Shown one piece after another: positions 1 through 10,180 of a DNA stretch of 64,000 bases (position 1 is the stretch's first letter; every line of letters starts with the position of its first letter). The DNA is from Clostridiales bacterium (GTDB lineage: Bacteria; Bacillota; Clostridia; Lachnospirales; Lachnospiraceae), in the NCBI GenBank assembly GCA_018365455.1, contig JAGZJZ010000024.1, positions 1-64,000 on the forward strand, read 5' to 3'. The notes under the pieces are model-generated. The model saw only the letters and a list, made by a program, of their open reading frames with translations, did no database searches and was not told the DNA's origin. Made by a program: the position numbers and the translations under genes.

Positions 1-1391
1 TGAAGGCTGATGTATTTCTCAATCCAGTCCGCCACTTCCGGGATACTTGCCTCGATATTGCTTTTATTGACACTATAGCGAAGAATTATGCCAAGATTTC
101 TCAGCATTTCACTGATCTCGTCCTCTCCCCGGCTGATTGCCAGCCAGTTGATGGAGTCCAGGGTATTATATAGAAAATGTGGATTAATCTGTGCTTCCAG
201 TGCCCGGATCTCAGCATTTTTCCGTTTTTCGGTTACGCCCTCTACTTCTCCGATCAGAGCGGAAACCCGTTTCGTCATATCATTGAAATTTCCGGCTATT
301 TCTCCCAGTTCGTCCTTATACTCCAGGTGAATGGCTGTGTTAAGATCACCGCCCTTTACCACCTGGATTCCGGTAATAATTGTTTTTACCGATGCCCCTA
401 TGTTGCGGACTGTACCTGAAATCAGGATAAATGCCGATAAAATCAAAAGTCCGCCAAGGATCAATGCGTTCCTTCTGGAATCGTTCATTTCAGCCAGCAT
501 CTTATCCAGATCATAGGCATTGTAATAAACCCAATCTGTCTTTGCATCCTGATAGGTACTGATCCCTATTTTTTTATCATCCATTTCCCCTGTCATACGG
601 ACAAAATCTGTAATATTCTGATCTGCATCCAGAGCAGTTCCGGCAAAAAAAGAATTGGGGTAAGTAATGATATTGTTTTGTCCGTCCAGAATAAAATTAA
701 TTCCGCTCCAGGCAATCTCCCTTTCATTTTCACAGAGTTTTTTCAGAATACTTTCATCCAGAATCATAACAATGGCTGCAATGGATTCCCTTTCCAGTTC
801 ATCCAGGTCGTATATCGCTTTTGCGATCTGGAATACCGGAAGTTCTTCTCCGTTCTGTTCCATGACATCTGTGGGCAGAATCGCTATGCCGGTAGTTTCC
901 TGCGCCTTTTTATAGGCAGTGGTTTCCCGCAGATCCACATAGTCCTTCCAGATATTCTCCCGGACAGAGGCTGTCCCCCAGTCATAGGTCACATCGGCAC
1001 CATTCGCCGTAATGACACTGATACACCGGATTCCTCCTACGGAATTGTTGTATTCCTGCAGCCGCCTGTAAATATTATGGCGGCTCTCCACCTGTTTGTT
1101 TAAGTCCTTGCTTTTCAACCCGTTGATTTCATCAATCAGGCGGCTGTCTACGTTCATCTGGTAAACCAGGTTCATATAGATTTCCAGGGTCAGGTCTACC
1201 CTTTCTGAAATCTGTACCAGCTGGCTCGCCATTAATTCCCGGATCTTATTCTCCATCTGCTTTTGGTTCATGTTCATCATGACATACCAGGAAATACTGA
1301 TCGGCAGCAGCACCGCAAGCACAAAGGTAATCATCAGTTTCTGCCAGATTTTCCGATTATAAAACCAGGACCTGATTCTCCATTTTTTCAT
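1..1391 (-). CDS. YesM/LytS-type sensor histidine kinase, C-terminus cut by window edge
   Basis: Membrane sensor kinase for a two-component system. The visible 463 residues hold a first membrane segment (about 15-35), a long extracellular sensor region, a second membrane segment (about 300-320), a HAMP region and the His_kinase core with the NPHFLYNTLDS motif, whose His405 is the expected phosphorylation site. The HATPase domain lies beyond base 1. The start ATG (1391-1389) overlaps the stop TGA (1390-1388) of the upstream pseudo-GH127 gene as ATGA, so the two are probably translationally coupled. In this family an AraC-type response regulator usually follows; it would be outside the window. 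The kinase probably senses a glycan or glycan fragment linked to the upstream hydrolases (inference). Confidence 0.9.
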   Translation of the reverse strand, partial: MKKWRIRSWFYNRKIWQKLMITFVLAVLLPISISWYVMMNMNQKQMENKIRELMASQLVQISERVDLTLEIYMNLVYQMNVDSRLIDEINGLKSKDLNKQVESRHNIYRRLQEYNNSVGGIRCISVITANGADVTYDWGTASVRENIWKDYVDLRETTAYKKAQETTGIAILPTDVMEQNGEELPVFQIAKAIYDLDELERESIAAIVMILDESILKKLCENEREIAWSGINFILDGQNNIITYPNSFFAGTALDADQNITDFVRMTGEMDDKKIGISTYQDAKTDWVYYNAYDLDKMLAEMNDSRRNALILGGLLILSAFILISGTVRNIGASVKTIITGIQVVKGGDLNTAIHLEYKDELGEIAGNFNDMTKRVSALIGEVEGVTEKRKNAEIRALEAQINPHFLYNTLDSINWLAISRGEDEISEMLRNLGIILRYSVNKSNIEASIPEVADWIEKYISL

Positions 1392-4300
1392 TTCGTATCG
1401 TGCTCACTCACTTTCCAGCGGTAAATCCCAATTGCCCGCTTATCCTCTGCTACGGTCATCACCAGCCGCAGTCCTTTTGTCGTTACGGTTTCCAGAGAAA
1501 AACCATTGTACTGGTCCTTTTTCAGCAGCTTTCCTGCATCCGTCTTCATGACAGCCCTGCACCATTCTCCTTTTCCATCCAGATATTCTACCTGGAAATC
1601 AGAGGGCGCCCCGGTATCATCCGCATCATCATACCAGTATATTTCGCAGGCTCCTATGGTAACGGGTTCTATCCAATTATAAGCAATCCAGCAGGAAGAA
1701 CCGGCTTGCTGCTGCCAGTTCCCCCAGCCCTTTCCCATTCCTTCATTAGAAGATGCCGGATGGAAGCTGGGATCCTTAACGCCGTTTAGGTTCTCCCAGG
1801 AAGCGGTATAATGAGCGCTCAGCTGTGCATTCTGTTCCAGGCTGCCGCTTTTTACTGTCAGAGGATTTTTTTCTGTAAAGGTGGCAGAAACCGTCAGATC
1901 CTCCGTCACTTTATCGATCTGATAACTTCCGACTTCGCCAGCTTTTACTTCTTTTGCATTTACCATGAGTTTTTCAAGTACATATCCTTCTTTGGGATTT
2001 GTGTATATGGTTACCTGCTCATTTTCAAACACCAGCTCTTTGTCCGCCCGGATGCTTCCTCCTCTGACAGAATCTTCTTCCATCCTGACTTTATACCATT
2101 TGACAGCAGGGTTCTCTGTGTAAAGGATTTGATAATAGATTTTCCGGTCTGAATAAGCTGATGCCGCATAGGGTATAAACTGAACATCGTTTATGGTAAG
2201 GGCGGGCATACAGCTGGCGGACCGCTCTGCCATATCGGTAACTTTTTTTGTGAGGATCAGCGTATCCTTAAAAATATCAGTTTCGCTCACCATAACAAAT
2301 GGTCCGTACATCACCGCTGCCGCTCCCTCACTATTCCCCGGCTTCAGATAACAGGAAAAGGGTAAATACAGGCGTATTTCATCCCCTGCGGATATATCCA
2401 TAATTACCAGAAAACTCTGCTCTTTTACCGCCTTTCTTTGCTTACCATTTACCAGTATCTGCATGTTTTCACCGCACCAGGAAGGGACTCTGAATCTGAT
2501 CTGAAGGGCTGTATCCTTTTTTCCATCCAGGCTCCAAACCTTCAGGACTGCTTCTTCGCTATAGATGTCTGCTTTCATGCTCATGTTCAATCCCTGCTGG
2601 GAGAGTTTTTTCTCTCCTGTTTGATACAGGTTCACCGTAACGGTATAATCCTTTACTTCAAAGATCCGCATTAGGTCCAGATCTTTGTATTCCTCATCTT
2701 CAAGGAGCTGGTTGCACAGGAGATTTTCGTAGTATTCCATGTAGTCCGGATTGTCGGGCTGAATCTGGTGGAGTTTCCAGGTCAATTCCAGCATACGGCG
2801 GCAAATCCGTTTATTCTTCTCTCTCTCCAGGACTGTGTTTTCTATTTTCTGCTCCTCATTACGGAATCTGCCGTCAACGCCAGTCATTCCGGCAGCAGAA
2901 GAATACTTTGTGGCTGCCATATTCCAGAAATTTACCGCCCCTTTCGCCGCATCTGCCGCTGCAGGATCTGTACGTGATATTTCCAGCAGCGTTTCCGCCT
3001 GTGAAACCGCTGCCTGGACAGACAGCAGGTTCATCCGGTCTCTGCCCTCTTTCATAGCCGTATACCATTCCATATGTACGAAATTCCAGGCACTTTTTAG
3101 AAAACCATCTTCTTTTTTGATCCGGGCAAGCCTCGCCAGCCCACCGCCCAATGCCCGTGTATCACCGCTTACATCCTGGCTCCACATTGCTTTTTTCTGT
3201 TCTTGTGTGTAAATGCTGCTGCGCTCTGTGATCCACTTTCCAAGAGATTCTGCCGTATCAAGTGCTTCCTGAATGTCAAATGCCTCATAGGTATCCAAAA
3301 GACCGTTTAGCAGGCTGCCGCAGACTGCATAGGGAGCTCCCGTATCCGGGTATGAACCGCCGTTCTCTAACAAGGTGAACTGCTCCGGACTGTCTGCCCC
3401 CAGATATCCCCTTCCCCATCCCATTCCTTCTGACAAAAGCTGCAGGCTTCGAAGTTCCCGGACCATATAGGACGCTTTTTCCAAAAGAGGTTCTTCCCTG
3501 CTTTCCTGATAGCGCTGTGACAGATTGGTCAGCCATTCTCCAGCCGCCATGCCTCTTAACAGACCAGCCGGATTTTCCCAGCCGGTGAGGGGTGCGGCTC
3601 CTTTGGTATCCACGTCATAGTTCTGGCGGTAACTGTATAACAGACGGTCTGTATCTTCACAATTCTCCGGTGGAACCGCCTGATCCTCCAATCCCCTTTC
3701 AAACAGTGCTTTCACCTGATTCTCTTCCATGGCATAGTTATAGATGGCAATTTCCGCAAGCAATCCATTCAAATGCTCATCCTTAAATTGTCCCTTCCCG
3801 AAATAATTATGCCTGGTACCTCCCAGATCCGACAGACCTGCCTGGCTTACGGCTTCTCCGATTACCGCTCCGTCTTCATAGAGGGTAATCCGGTTATCCT
3901 TTATTGTCACGGTAGTAAACACCCAGGTATTCCGTGGGAAATCGCTGCCTTTTTCTACACCACATTCCCTGGTCCATCCCTGGTTTGTAATGGCTGTGGC
4001 ATAGCCCTTAAAACCACTGTTATTTCCATTCGATAGTAAATACAGATATGAACTTTGATTATTTCCAAAATCCCAGATCCTCTGATAGTATGCAGAAGAC
4101 CGCAGATTTACCCAGGTGCTGACGGTTATTTCGGTTTCCCCTTCCAGAATATCTGACGGCAGTTCCAGATAGGCACCCGTAGTTCCTCCCGGCAGATCCA
4201 GGGCATTGACCTGTATGGAATTGATCACTTCTGTGCTGATCCCAACGCCGTCATCCCCGTAATTTCTGATCAGTCCGTCATTTCCCCCACCGGATACGTC

Positions 4301-4477
4301 CTCCACTACTGCGGATTTTGAATCCTTAAAATTGTAATACAGAATCTGGCCTTTCCTCTCCCTTTCTTTCGCCTGTACCCCAGAGGAATCCCACAAAACA
4401 GCCAGGAAGAGTAAAATTACACAGCCCGCTAAAAATCTTCTCTTTTTAATATGAATTCCCCCCCCCATGATTACCAT
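1388..4477 (-). CDS. Secreted GH127-like pseudoenzyme with LamG and discoidin-like domains
   Basis: Large secreted protein (1029 aa from the first ATG; ATG at 4468 is an alternative). Visible order: signal peptide (about 1-36), LamG/concanavalin-like jelly-roll (about 40-260), DUF1680/GH127 (alpha/alpha)6-like region (about 275-735), an InlB-type repeat, and a C-terminal F5/8-type carbohydrate-binding domain. It parallels the intact paralogue immediately upstream, but the catalytic centre is gone: the ETC segment aligns with residues lacking Glu and Cys, the acid/base GE is GR, and about 50 residues carrying the Cys-Cys pair are deleted. It should therefore bind rather than cleave (inference). 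The first codons lie on a run of nine G on the coding strand, and no strong SD is seen. It is coupled to the downstream kinase. Confidence 0.88.
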   Translation of the reverse strand: MVIMGGGIHIKKRRFLAGCVILLFLAVLWDSSGVQAKERERKGQILYYNFKDSKSAVVEDVSGGGNDGLIRNYGDDGVGISTEVINSIQVNALDLPGGTTGAYLELPSDILEGETEITVSTWVNLRSSAYYQRIWDFGNNQSSYLYLLSNGNNSGFKGYATAITNQGWTRECGVEKGSDFPRNTWVFTTVTIKDNRITLYEDGAVIGEAVSQAGLSDLGGTRHNYFGKGQFKDEHLNGLLAEIAIYNYAMEENQVKALFERGLEDQAVPPENCEDTDRLLYSYRQNYDVDTKGAAPLTGWENPAGLLRGMAAGEWLTNLSQRYQESREEPLLEKASYMVRELRSLQLLSEGMGWGRGYLGADSPEQFTLLENGGSYPDTGAPYAVCGSLLNGLLDTYEAFDIQEALDTAESLGKWITERSSIYTQEQKKAMWSQDVSGDTRALGGGLARLARIKKEDGFLKSAWNFVHMEWYTAMKEGRDRMNLLSVQAAVSQAETLLEISRTDPAAADAAKGAVNFWNMAATKYSSAAGMTGVDGRFRNEEQKIENTVLEREKNKRICRRMLELTWKLHQIQPDNPDYMEYYENLLCNQLLEDEEYKDLDLMRIFEVKDYTVTVNLYQTGEKKLSQQGLNMSMKADIYSEEAVLKVWSLDGKKDTALQIRFRVPSWCGENMQILVNGKQRKAVKEQSFLVIMDISAGDEIRLYLPFSCYLKPGNSEGAAAVMYGPFVMVSETDIFKDTLILTKKVTDMAERSASCMPALTINDVQFIPYAASAYSDRKIYYQILYTENPAVKWYKVRMEEDSVRGGSIRADKELVFENEQVTIYTNPKEGYVLEKLMVNAKEVKAGEVGSYQIDKVTEDLTVSATFTEKNPLTVKSGSLEQNAQLSAHYTASWENLNGVKDPSFHPASSNEGMGKGWGNWQQQAGSSCWIAYNWIEPVTIGACEIYWYDDADDTGAPSDFQVEYLDGKGEWCRAVMKTDAGKLLKKDQYNGFSLETVTTKGLRLVMTVAEDKRAIGIYRWKVSEHDTK
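4458..4466 (-). repeat. Homopolymeric G9 tract at the start of the pseudo-GH127 gene
   Basis: Nine consecutive C on the plus strand, read as G9 on the coding strand. The run begins at the G of the internal ATG at 4468 and encodes the following glycines. A change of one base would shift the frame from residue 4 onward, so the tract could work as a slippage switch for the protein and the coupled kinase. It could also be an assembly-prone homopolymer. Confidence 0.8.
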
Positions 4478-4518
4478 TTTTCTTCTGATTGTACTACAAA
4501 ATCAAATTTCATGCACGG

Positions 4519-4565
4519 ATAATACAGGCCAGGATGAGATATTTTCTCTTCCTGACCTGTATTAT
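4519..4565 (-). terminator. Hairpin between GH127 gene and pseudo-GH127 gene
   Basis: The ten-base arms ATAATACAGG and CCTGTATTAT are perfectly complementary, with further pairing inside. No T-run follows on the minus strand, so this is more likely a partial terminator, a processing site or a 3'-end stabiliser than a full stop. Confidence 0.5.
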
Positions 4566-4592
4566 GATTGAAAACTGTTCCGTTGCATCCGG

Positions 4593-7500
4593 TTATTTTA
4601 CTGTTACCTGGATTTCTTTTTTCTTTCCATTAAAGGTATACACCCGGATCTTACAAGTGCCTTTTCTTTTGGCTTTGATTACGCCCGAAGAATTAACGGT
4701 TGCTATCTTTTTATTGGTACTCTTGTAAGTAAACCCATAGCTGGCTGTATTCTTTGGAAGTTTTGCTGTGACCGTAAACTTTTTCCCTTTCTTTAAAGTA
4801 ACGCTGTTTTTATTCAGTTTTACGATCTTGGAAGGCGCCTTCTTAACGGTGATGTTCCATACTTTCATTTTACCGCTTTTGCTGACAGCCTGGACTACGG
4901 CTTTTCCCGTCTTTTTGCCCTGTACCTGTCCTTTTCCATTCACCGTTACGATGCCCTTGCCTTTTTTCAGGCTGAAGGTATATCCGGAAGCAGATAATTT
5001 CATCTTTTCTTTCTTCCCAATGGTAATTTTCTTTGTGGATACTACTTTTATCTTCACAAGTTTATCTCTGGATGAAGTAAGTGTGCTGTACGCATGATCT
5101 ACTTCCTGCTGTGAAACATTTGCTTTTCCCAGAATTGTTCTGGCACTGTTTAATGCCTGTGTAAACGTATCCCAGCTGGCTTTAGTGTAAAGATCCTGTT
5201 TTTCTTTGCCGCAGGTCTGAGCCAATGAGGACAGCCTGCTCTTATCTACCGGTTTCACAACCGGTTTGAGCACCAGTTTGTTTATTGCATTTTCCAGCTT
5301 CTTACAGCCTTCATCTACTTGTGCCTGGGTAATATCGGCCTTTGATAACAGCACTTTTACCTCACTGATCACTTTCTTTAATTCTGATACGGATGCATCT
5401 GTATATGCTTTAGTATCTATTTTTTCCGCCTTTGCAATGGCTGCTGACAGCGCGGAGGTATTCACGACAGGTTTTAATACCAGTCCTTTCACTGCATCTG
5501 CAAGCTTCTTACAGCCTTCTTCCACTTGAGCTTCGGTGATATCTTCTTTTGATAAAAGCCCTTTCACTTCTTCAATCACCCGTTTTAATTCTGCTGCGGA
5601 TGCGTCTGTATACGCTTTGATATCCATTGCTTCCGCTTTTGCAATTGCTTCTGACAACTTAGCAGTATCTACTGCCGGTTTATCCTGATCTTCATAGGTC
5701 ACCACCCAGCGATAGATACCGATGGCAGCTGCATTGTCGGCTACGGTCATCAAAAGACGTAATCTGGTGGTGGTAAAGGTTGTAAAGGTAAAGGCATTAT
5801 ACTGGTCAATATTCTTTCCATCTTCCGGATTGGAAGTCAGAACAGCCTCCTGAACACTGCCGTTTTCATCTTCGTACTGGAACTTGATTTCTCCCGGCAT
5901 TCTGGTATCTCCGCCGTCATCATACCAGAAGATATCGCTTCCGTTTATGGTTACCGGAGCATCCCACTCGTACTCTACCCAGCACTGTGCTCCTTTGGAC
6001 TGCGGCCAGTTTCCCCAGCCTTTTCCCATTCCCCCGTTGGATACGGAAGGATTAAATTTCTGGTCTTTGATGCCGTTTAGGTTTTCCCATCCTGCAGTAA
6101 AATGAGCACTGACGGTAGCCGTCTGTTCTACGGCGGTGTTATCCTGAGCCGGAGGATTGATCAGAGCAAAGGACCCTGTGATTTCCGTATTCTTCTGTAC
6201 ATTTTTTACAGTATAGGTATTGTCTGTTCCCATTGTTACCTGCTGACCGTCAACGGTCAGTTTCTTTACTTTATAACCTTCCTTTGGCTTTGCTGTAATA
6301 ATCAGGTCACCGCCTTCTTTTACCAGCTCGGAACTCACTTCAAAGCTTCCCCTGTCCGGTGTGGAATTGTTGACCGTCACTTCATAATAAGCGCCGCTGC
6401 CTTCCCCAGACATGATTTTAAAATAAGTATGGTAAGCGTAATTGGATGCATCATACATGGGACGGAAAGTCAGTCCGTTGGTTTCAAGGGTAAGAACCTT
6501 TTCCCCTTCTACTTTTTTAATGGAACGCTCCAGTACATTAGACAATACAAGTGTCTTCCACTTTGTGGAATCTGATTTTGCAACCATAACAAATGGTCCG
6601 TACATGAGGCTTGCTACATCTACACCGCTTAACTGATCCGGAGTTTTGTCCAGATGATAACCATATGGAGTGCGGATTTCGATTACATCTCCTGCCTGAA
6701 TACCATTTAGCGTTACGTAGGAGCTTGGTTCAGCCTGTTCGATCTGCTTCTTTCCATTTACGGTAACTTCAAATCCCTGTTCTGCCCAGTATGGTACTCT
6801 CAGTTTCATATCAAATGCAGATGCTGTCTGACCCTCTTCCTCAGAAACAGTCAGGGTGGTAACCTCTGAAGGGAACTGGGTATCCTGGGTTACTTTAACC
6901 CCTTTTTCTTCCCAGGTTACACTGGATGGAAGATACAGATTTACATACATCGTGGTATCATCCTGGTAATAGGCAGCTTCCTGATATTTAACATGGTTTT
7001 CCATGCCGGTACCATGACAGCAGGTAAAGGAATCATAATCCCCGCCGTAATCCTTGCGCACACCCGGTCCGATTGGAAGCATATAGGTAGTTCCATTATG
7101 CATGTTATCCGTTACATTTGGGTTCTGGGATGCGATAATCTGGTTATACAGCGTTCTTTCATAATAATCCATGTATTTGGCATTATCTGCATCATACTGG
7201 TAAAGCATTTTTGTCAGTTTCAGCATATTATAAGCGGCACAGGTCTCACAATTCCGGTCTCCGTTAATATACTCTGCCTGTTTATAAGGTTCTTTGAAGT
7301 TTTCTCCGGTGCCGACACCGCCGATGGAATAGGCATATCTGGAAGTAACCATATCCCAGAAGTTGCTTGCCACATTGAAATAATACGGTTCTTCTTTTCC
7401 CGCCTGAACGGTTGCCTGATAAACTTCCATCGCACCAATAATCTGTGGTATATGCTGGTTGGCATGGCGTCCCTGGATATCGTCTACATTTTTGCTTAAA

Positions 7501-10067
7501 TTGTCAAAGAACTTGGTGTTGTCAAACAGTTTAGCGCCCTTTAAATAGTCTTCGTCGCCGGTCAGTTCATATAATTTTGCCATAGACTCATTAAATCCGC
7601 CAAGCTCACCTGCGATGTACATATCCCACATCTTGGTAAGCTGTTCCTGGGAGCAGGCACTGAGGCGCTGATACACCCATTTTCCAAGTGCTTTCGCCGC
7701 ATCTAAAGCTTCCTCGTTTCCTGCATATGTGTAAGCATCCAGAAATCCTGCGATAATCTTATGCAGCGTATAGTAAGGTGCCCATATAGTAGCGTATGGC
7801 GTATACTGCTCCAGCAGGGCAAACTGATCAGGTGAATAAGCACTGATAAATCCCTCACCCCATTCCTCTGGATTTGTATTCCATACTTTCTGATCCGTTC
7901 CCTTTGTCACAAATGCAGCCGGATCTCCTTTGGACAGTGTTTGCAGGCTGCGCAGCTCATGAATCATTTCATCCAGCTTATCTTTTATCTGCGTATCCTT
8001 TGTGGATGCATATGCCAGTGATAAAGCAGAAAGATATCGACCGGTAGAATGTCCTCTCAGCAGTCCGGTAGGCTCATCCCATCCACCCAGGGGCGTAGCT
8101 CCTTTGGTATCCGCGCCAAAAGTTTTGCGGAAGTTGTAAAGCATTCTGTCATTATCCAGAAGCTTCAGGTACTCCAAAGTTCTGCTCCTATTCTGGGTCA
8201 GAATAGAATTTCCATCCAGGGTGATGTCATTCAGATCAAATGCTTCTGCCTGAAGTGCAATGTCTGAATCATCCTGTTCTACTACGGTAACTTCTGCTTT
8301 GATTACCTGTTTTGTTCCAAGTATTTTGCCCTTTACCTCAAATCTACCAGGCTTTGCATAATCCTCTTTATTCGGTGTATTCCATACGGTTTTGGCTTTT
8401 GCAGTCTTGCCGTTACTGTAAGTTACCTTTATAGTGCCGGGAAGTGAGGGTACATTCCCTGCAGCGGTTGTGACAAGGACCGGTTCATAATCCGTAATCG
8501 TAACATCTTCATCTTCTGCCAGAACCGTTGCCGTAAACACTCTGCTGCCGGCAGCTGTCTGAAAGCTGGCTGAAGCCGTCAAAACTACTTCTGTATCCGG
8601 TTCTCCTGCCGCCGGACGGGTTACTTTTCCGTCATTGGTAATCACTTCCGGTCTGGAGCTTTCCCAGGTAATGACAGAACCGTTTTTCCCTTCTTTCGGC
8701 AGCTGCAGATTGGATACCACACTGTCTAAATCCACCAGTTTAATGTCAGCCAGATCCTGTTCTACAATGGCTTCATCACCAAGCAGGGCAGGTACCACTG
8801 CCTGAAATTCTTTTGTGGTACTGGCCTCCTGATACTTTATGGCTGCGGTGAGGGTTATCTGTGCATCCGGTTCTCCTGCTGCCGGGCGTACTACTTTTCC
8901 GTCATTTGCAATTACCGCCGGATCGGAACTTGTCCATTCTATTACGGATCCATTTTCTCCTGCTGTCGGCAGGGAAAGATCTGCGGTAACTGCGCTTAAA
9001 TCTCCCAGCGTAAGTGCAGCGGCATCCCCTTTTACGATACCGTCATCGTCTACATCATACATAGCGGCTGCCTCTTCTGCCGTCATCGCATAGTTATAAA
9101 TCTCAAATTCTGCAAACTGTGCATTGGTGGGATCATCTCCGAACTGTCCGTATCCGATATAATTCTGAGTACTATGCCCCATGTCTTTTAATGAAATACC
9201 GGTATCCTTCGTATCCACCAGCGTTCCATTTTCATATAGAGACATCTGGGTTCCATCTATGACTACCGTAGTCAGAACCCATCTGTTTTTATCAATATTG
9301 GTGCCCTTGGATACTCCCTGTTCTGTGCTCCAGCCGCCTGTGGTTATAGCTGCACTGTATCCTTTAAATCCGTCGTTTGCTCCATCGGACAACAGATACA
9401 TATAAGAGCTTGTGCCGGACCCCAGATCCCAGATTCTCTGATAACCGGTATCTGTAAAGAGTTTTACCCAGGTACTGATGGTGACGCTCTCTTCCCCGTC
9501 CAGCAATCCTACCGGAAGTTCCAGGTATCCCCCGTCAGACCCGCCGGGAAGTGAAAGTGCCTTTACCTCTTTTCCATAGATATTAGTGTCAATAATACGA
9601 AATCCCCCGGAATCGTAATTCCTTACTACACCCGCCTTTCCGTTTCCGGAAGCATCGTTGATGATTGTGGAATCATAGCTCTGAAAATCATAGTATACGA
9701 TTTTGCCCTTTTCTTTTTCTGCATTTCTCTCTGCTGTTCCTTCCGCATTGCCGCCTGCTTCCTGTGCATCGGTATCCTGCTGTTTTACACCGGCGCTTTC
9801 ATCCAGGTCTCTGTAATCGCAGGCATCTACATCGCTGCCCGGGTTCCCGTAACTGCCTGCCTCAACATCGCCGCCCGGGTTCCCGTTATGGTTTTCCTCC
9901 TGTGCACTTCCGGTTTCACTTTCTGTACCGCTTTGTGATATGTTGCTATTGGTATCTGTAACATTGCTAACTGCATCCTCTGCAGCCCGTACATCCAGCC
10001 CCGGTGATACTGTTCCCGCCATCATGGCAGCGGACAGCAAAACAGACAACACTTTTTTCCACTTCAT
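4593..10067 (-). CDS. Secreted multidomain beta-L-arabinofuranosidase, GH127 family (DUF1680)
   Basis: Predicted extracellular enzyme removing beta-L-arabinofuranose from plant glycans or hydroxyproline-rich glycoproteins (family knowledge, HypBA1-like). Order in 1824 aa: signal peptide (about 1-28), acidic low-complexity linker, LamG-type domain (about 120-345), two atrophied bacterial Ig repeats, a Big_4 domain, the DUF1680 catalytic region (about 640-1235), an InlB-type repeat, an F5/8-type domain, two to three FIVAR helical repeats and C-terminal Big_2-like domains. The family zinc/nucleophile residues are present: Glu941 and Cys943 in an ETC motif, and Cys1016-Cys1017 in TCCHGTG. Glu922 of GENF is the likely acid/base. 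There is no LPXTG; surface retention may be through the C-terminal Ig domains. SD AAGGGGATAAGG precedes the ATG. Exact glycan is uncertain, and GH146 is an alternative family. Confidence 0.93.
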   Translation of the reverse strand: MKWKKVLSVLLSAAMMAGTVSPGLDVRAAEDAVSNVTDTNSNISQSGTESETGSAQEENHNGNPGGDVEAGSYGNPGSDVDACDYRDLDESAGVKQQDTDAQEAGGNAEGTAERNAEKEKGKIVYYDFQSYDSTIINDASGNGKAGVVRNYDSGGFRIIDTNIYGKEVKALSLPGGSDGGYLELPVGLLDGEESVTISTWVKLFTDTGYQRIWDLGSGTSSYMYLLSDGANDGFKGYSAAITTGGWSTEQGVSKGTNIDKNRWVLTTVVIDGTQMSLYENGTLVDTKDTGISLKDMGHSTQNYIGYGQFGDDPTNAQFAEFEIYNYAMTAEEAAAMYDVDDDGIVKGDAAALTLGDLSAVTADLSLPTAGENGSVIEWTSSDPAVIANDGKVVRPAAGEPDAQITLTAAIKYQEASTTKEFQAVVPALLGDEAIVEQDLADIKLVDLDSVVSNLQLPKEGKNGSVITWESSRPEVITNDGKVTRPAAGEPDTEVVLTASASFQTAAGSRVFTATVLAEDEDVTITDYEPVLVTTAAGNVPSLPGTIKVTYSNGKTAKAKTVWNTPNKEDYAKPGRFEVKGKILGTKQVIKAEVTVVEQDDSDIALQAEAFDLNDITLDGNSILTQNRSRTLEYLKLLDNDRMLYNFRKTFGADTKGATPLGGWDEPTGLLRGHSTGRYLSALSLAYASTKDTQIKDKLDEMIHELRSLQTLSKGDPAAFVTKGTDQKVWNTNPEEWGEGFISAYSPDQFALLEQYTPYATIWAPYYTLHKIIAGFLDAYTYAGNEEALDAAKALGKWVYQRLSACSQEQLTKMWDMYIAGELGGFNESMAKLYELTGDEDYLKGAKLFDNTKFFDNLSKNVDDIQGRHANQHIPQIIGAMEVYQATVQAGKEEPYYFNVASNFWDMVTSRYAYSIGGVGTGENFKEPYKQAEYINGDRNCETCAAYNMLKLTKMLYQYDADNAKYMDYYERTLYNQIIASQNPNVTDNMHNGTTYMLPIGPGVRKDYGGDYDSFTCCHGTGMENHVKYQEAAYYQDDTTMYVNLYLPSSVTWEEKGVKVTQDTQFPSEVTTLTVSEEEGQTASAFDMKLRVPYWAEQGFEVTVNGKKQIEQAEPSSYVTLNGIQAGDVIEIRTPYGYHLDKTPDQLSGVDVASLMYGPFVMVAKSDSTKWKTLVLSNVLERSIKKVEGEKVLTLETNGLTFRPMYDASNYAYHTYFKIMSGEGSGAYYEVTVNNSTPDRGSFEVSSELVKEGGDLIITAKPKEGYKVKKLTVDGQQVTMGTDNTYTVKNVQKNTEITGSFALINPPAQDNTAVEQTATVSAHFTAGWENLNGIKDQKFNPSVSNGGMGKGWGNWPQSKGAQCWVEYEWDAPVTINGSDIFWYDDGGDTRMPGEIKFQYEDENGSVQEAVLTSNPEDGKNIDQYNAFTFTTFTTTRLRLLMTVADNAAAIGIYRWVVTYEDQDKPAVDTAKLSEAIAKAEAMDIKAYTDASAAELKRVIEEVKGLLSKEDITEAQVEEGCKKLADAVKGLVLKPVVNTSALSAAIAKAEKIDTKAYTDASVSELKKVISEVKVLLSKADITQAQVDEGCKKLENAINKLVLKPVVKPVDKSRLSSLAQTCGKEKQDLYTKASWDTFTQALNSARTILGKANVSQQEVDHAYSTLTSSRDKLVKIKVVSTKKITIGKKEKMKLSASGYTFSLKKGKGIVTVNGKGQVQGKKTGKAVVQAVSKSGKMKVWNITVKKAPSKIVKLNKNSVTLKKGKKFTVTAKLPKNTASYGFTYKSTNKKIATVNSSGVIKAKRKGTCKIRVYTFNGKKKEIQVTVK

Positions 10068-10180
10068 AGCCTTATCCCCTTCTTTCGATTTTATAATCTT
10101 AATTATAAGATCAAAGAATATTCAGGGCAATTCCAATATTCTAAGACGGGTGGAAAAAACTTATCTAAATTTACCGGAAC

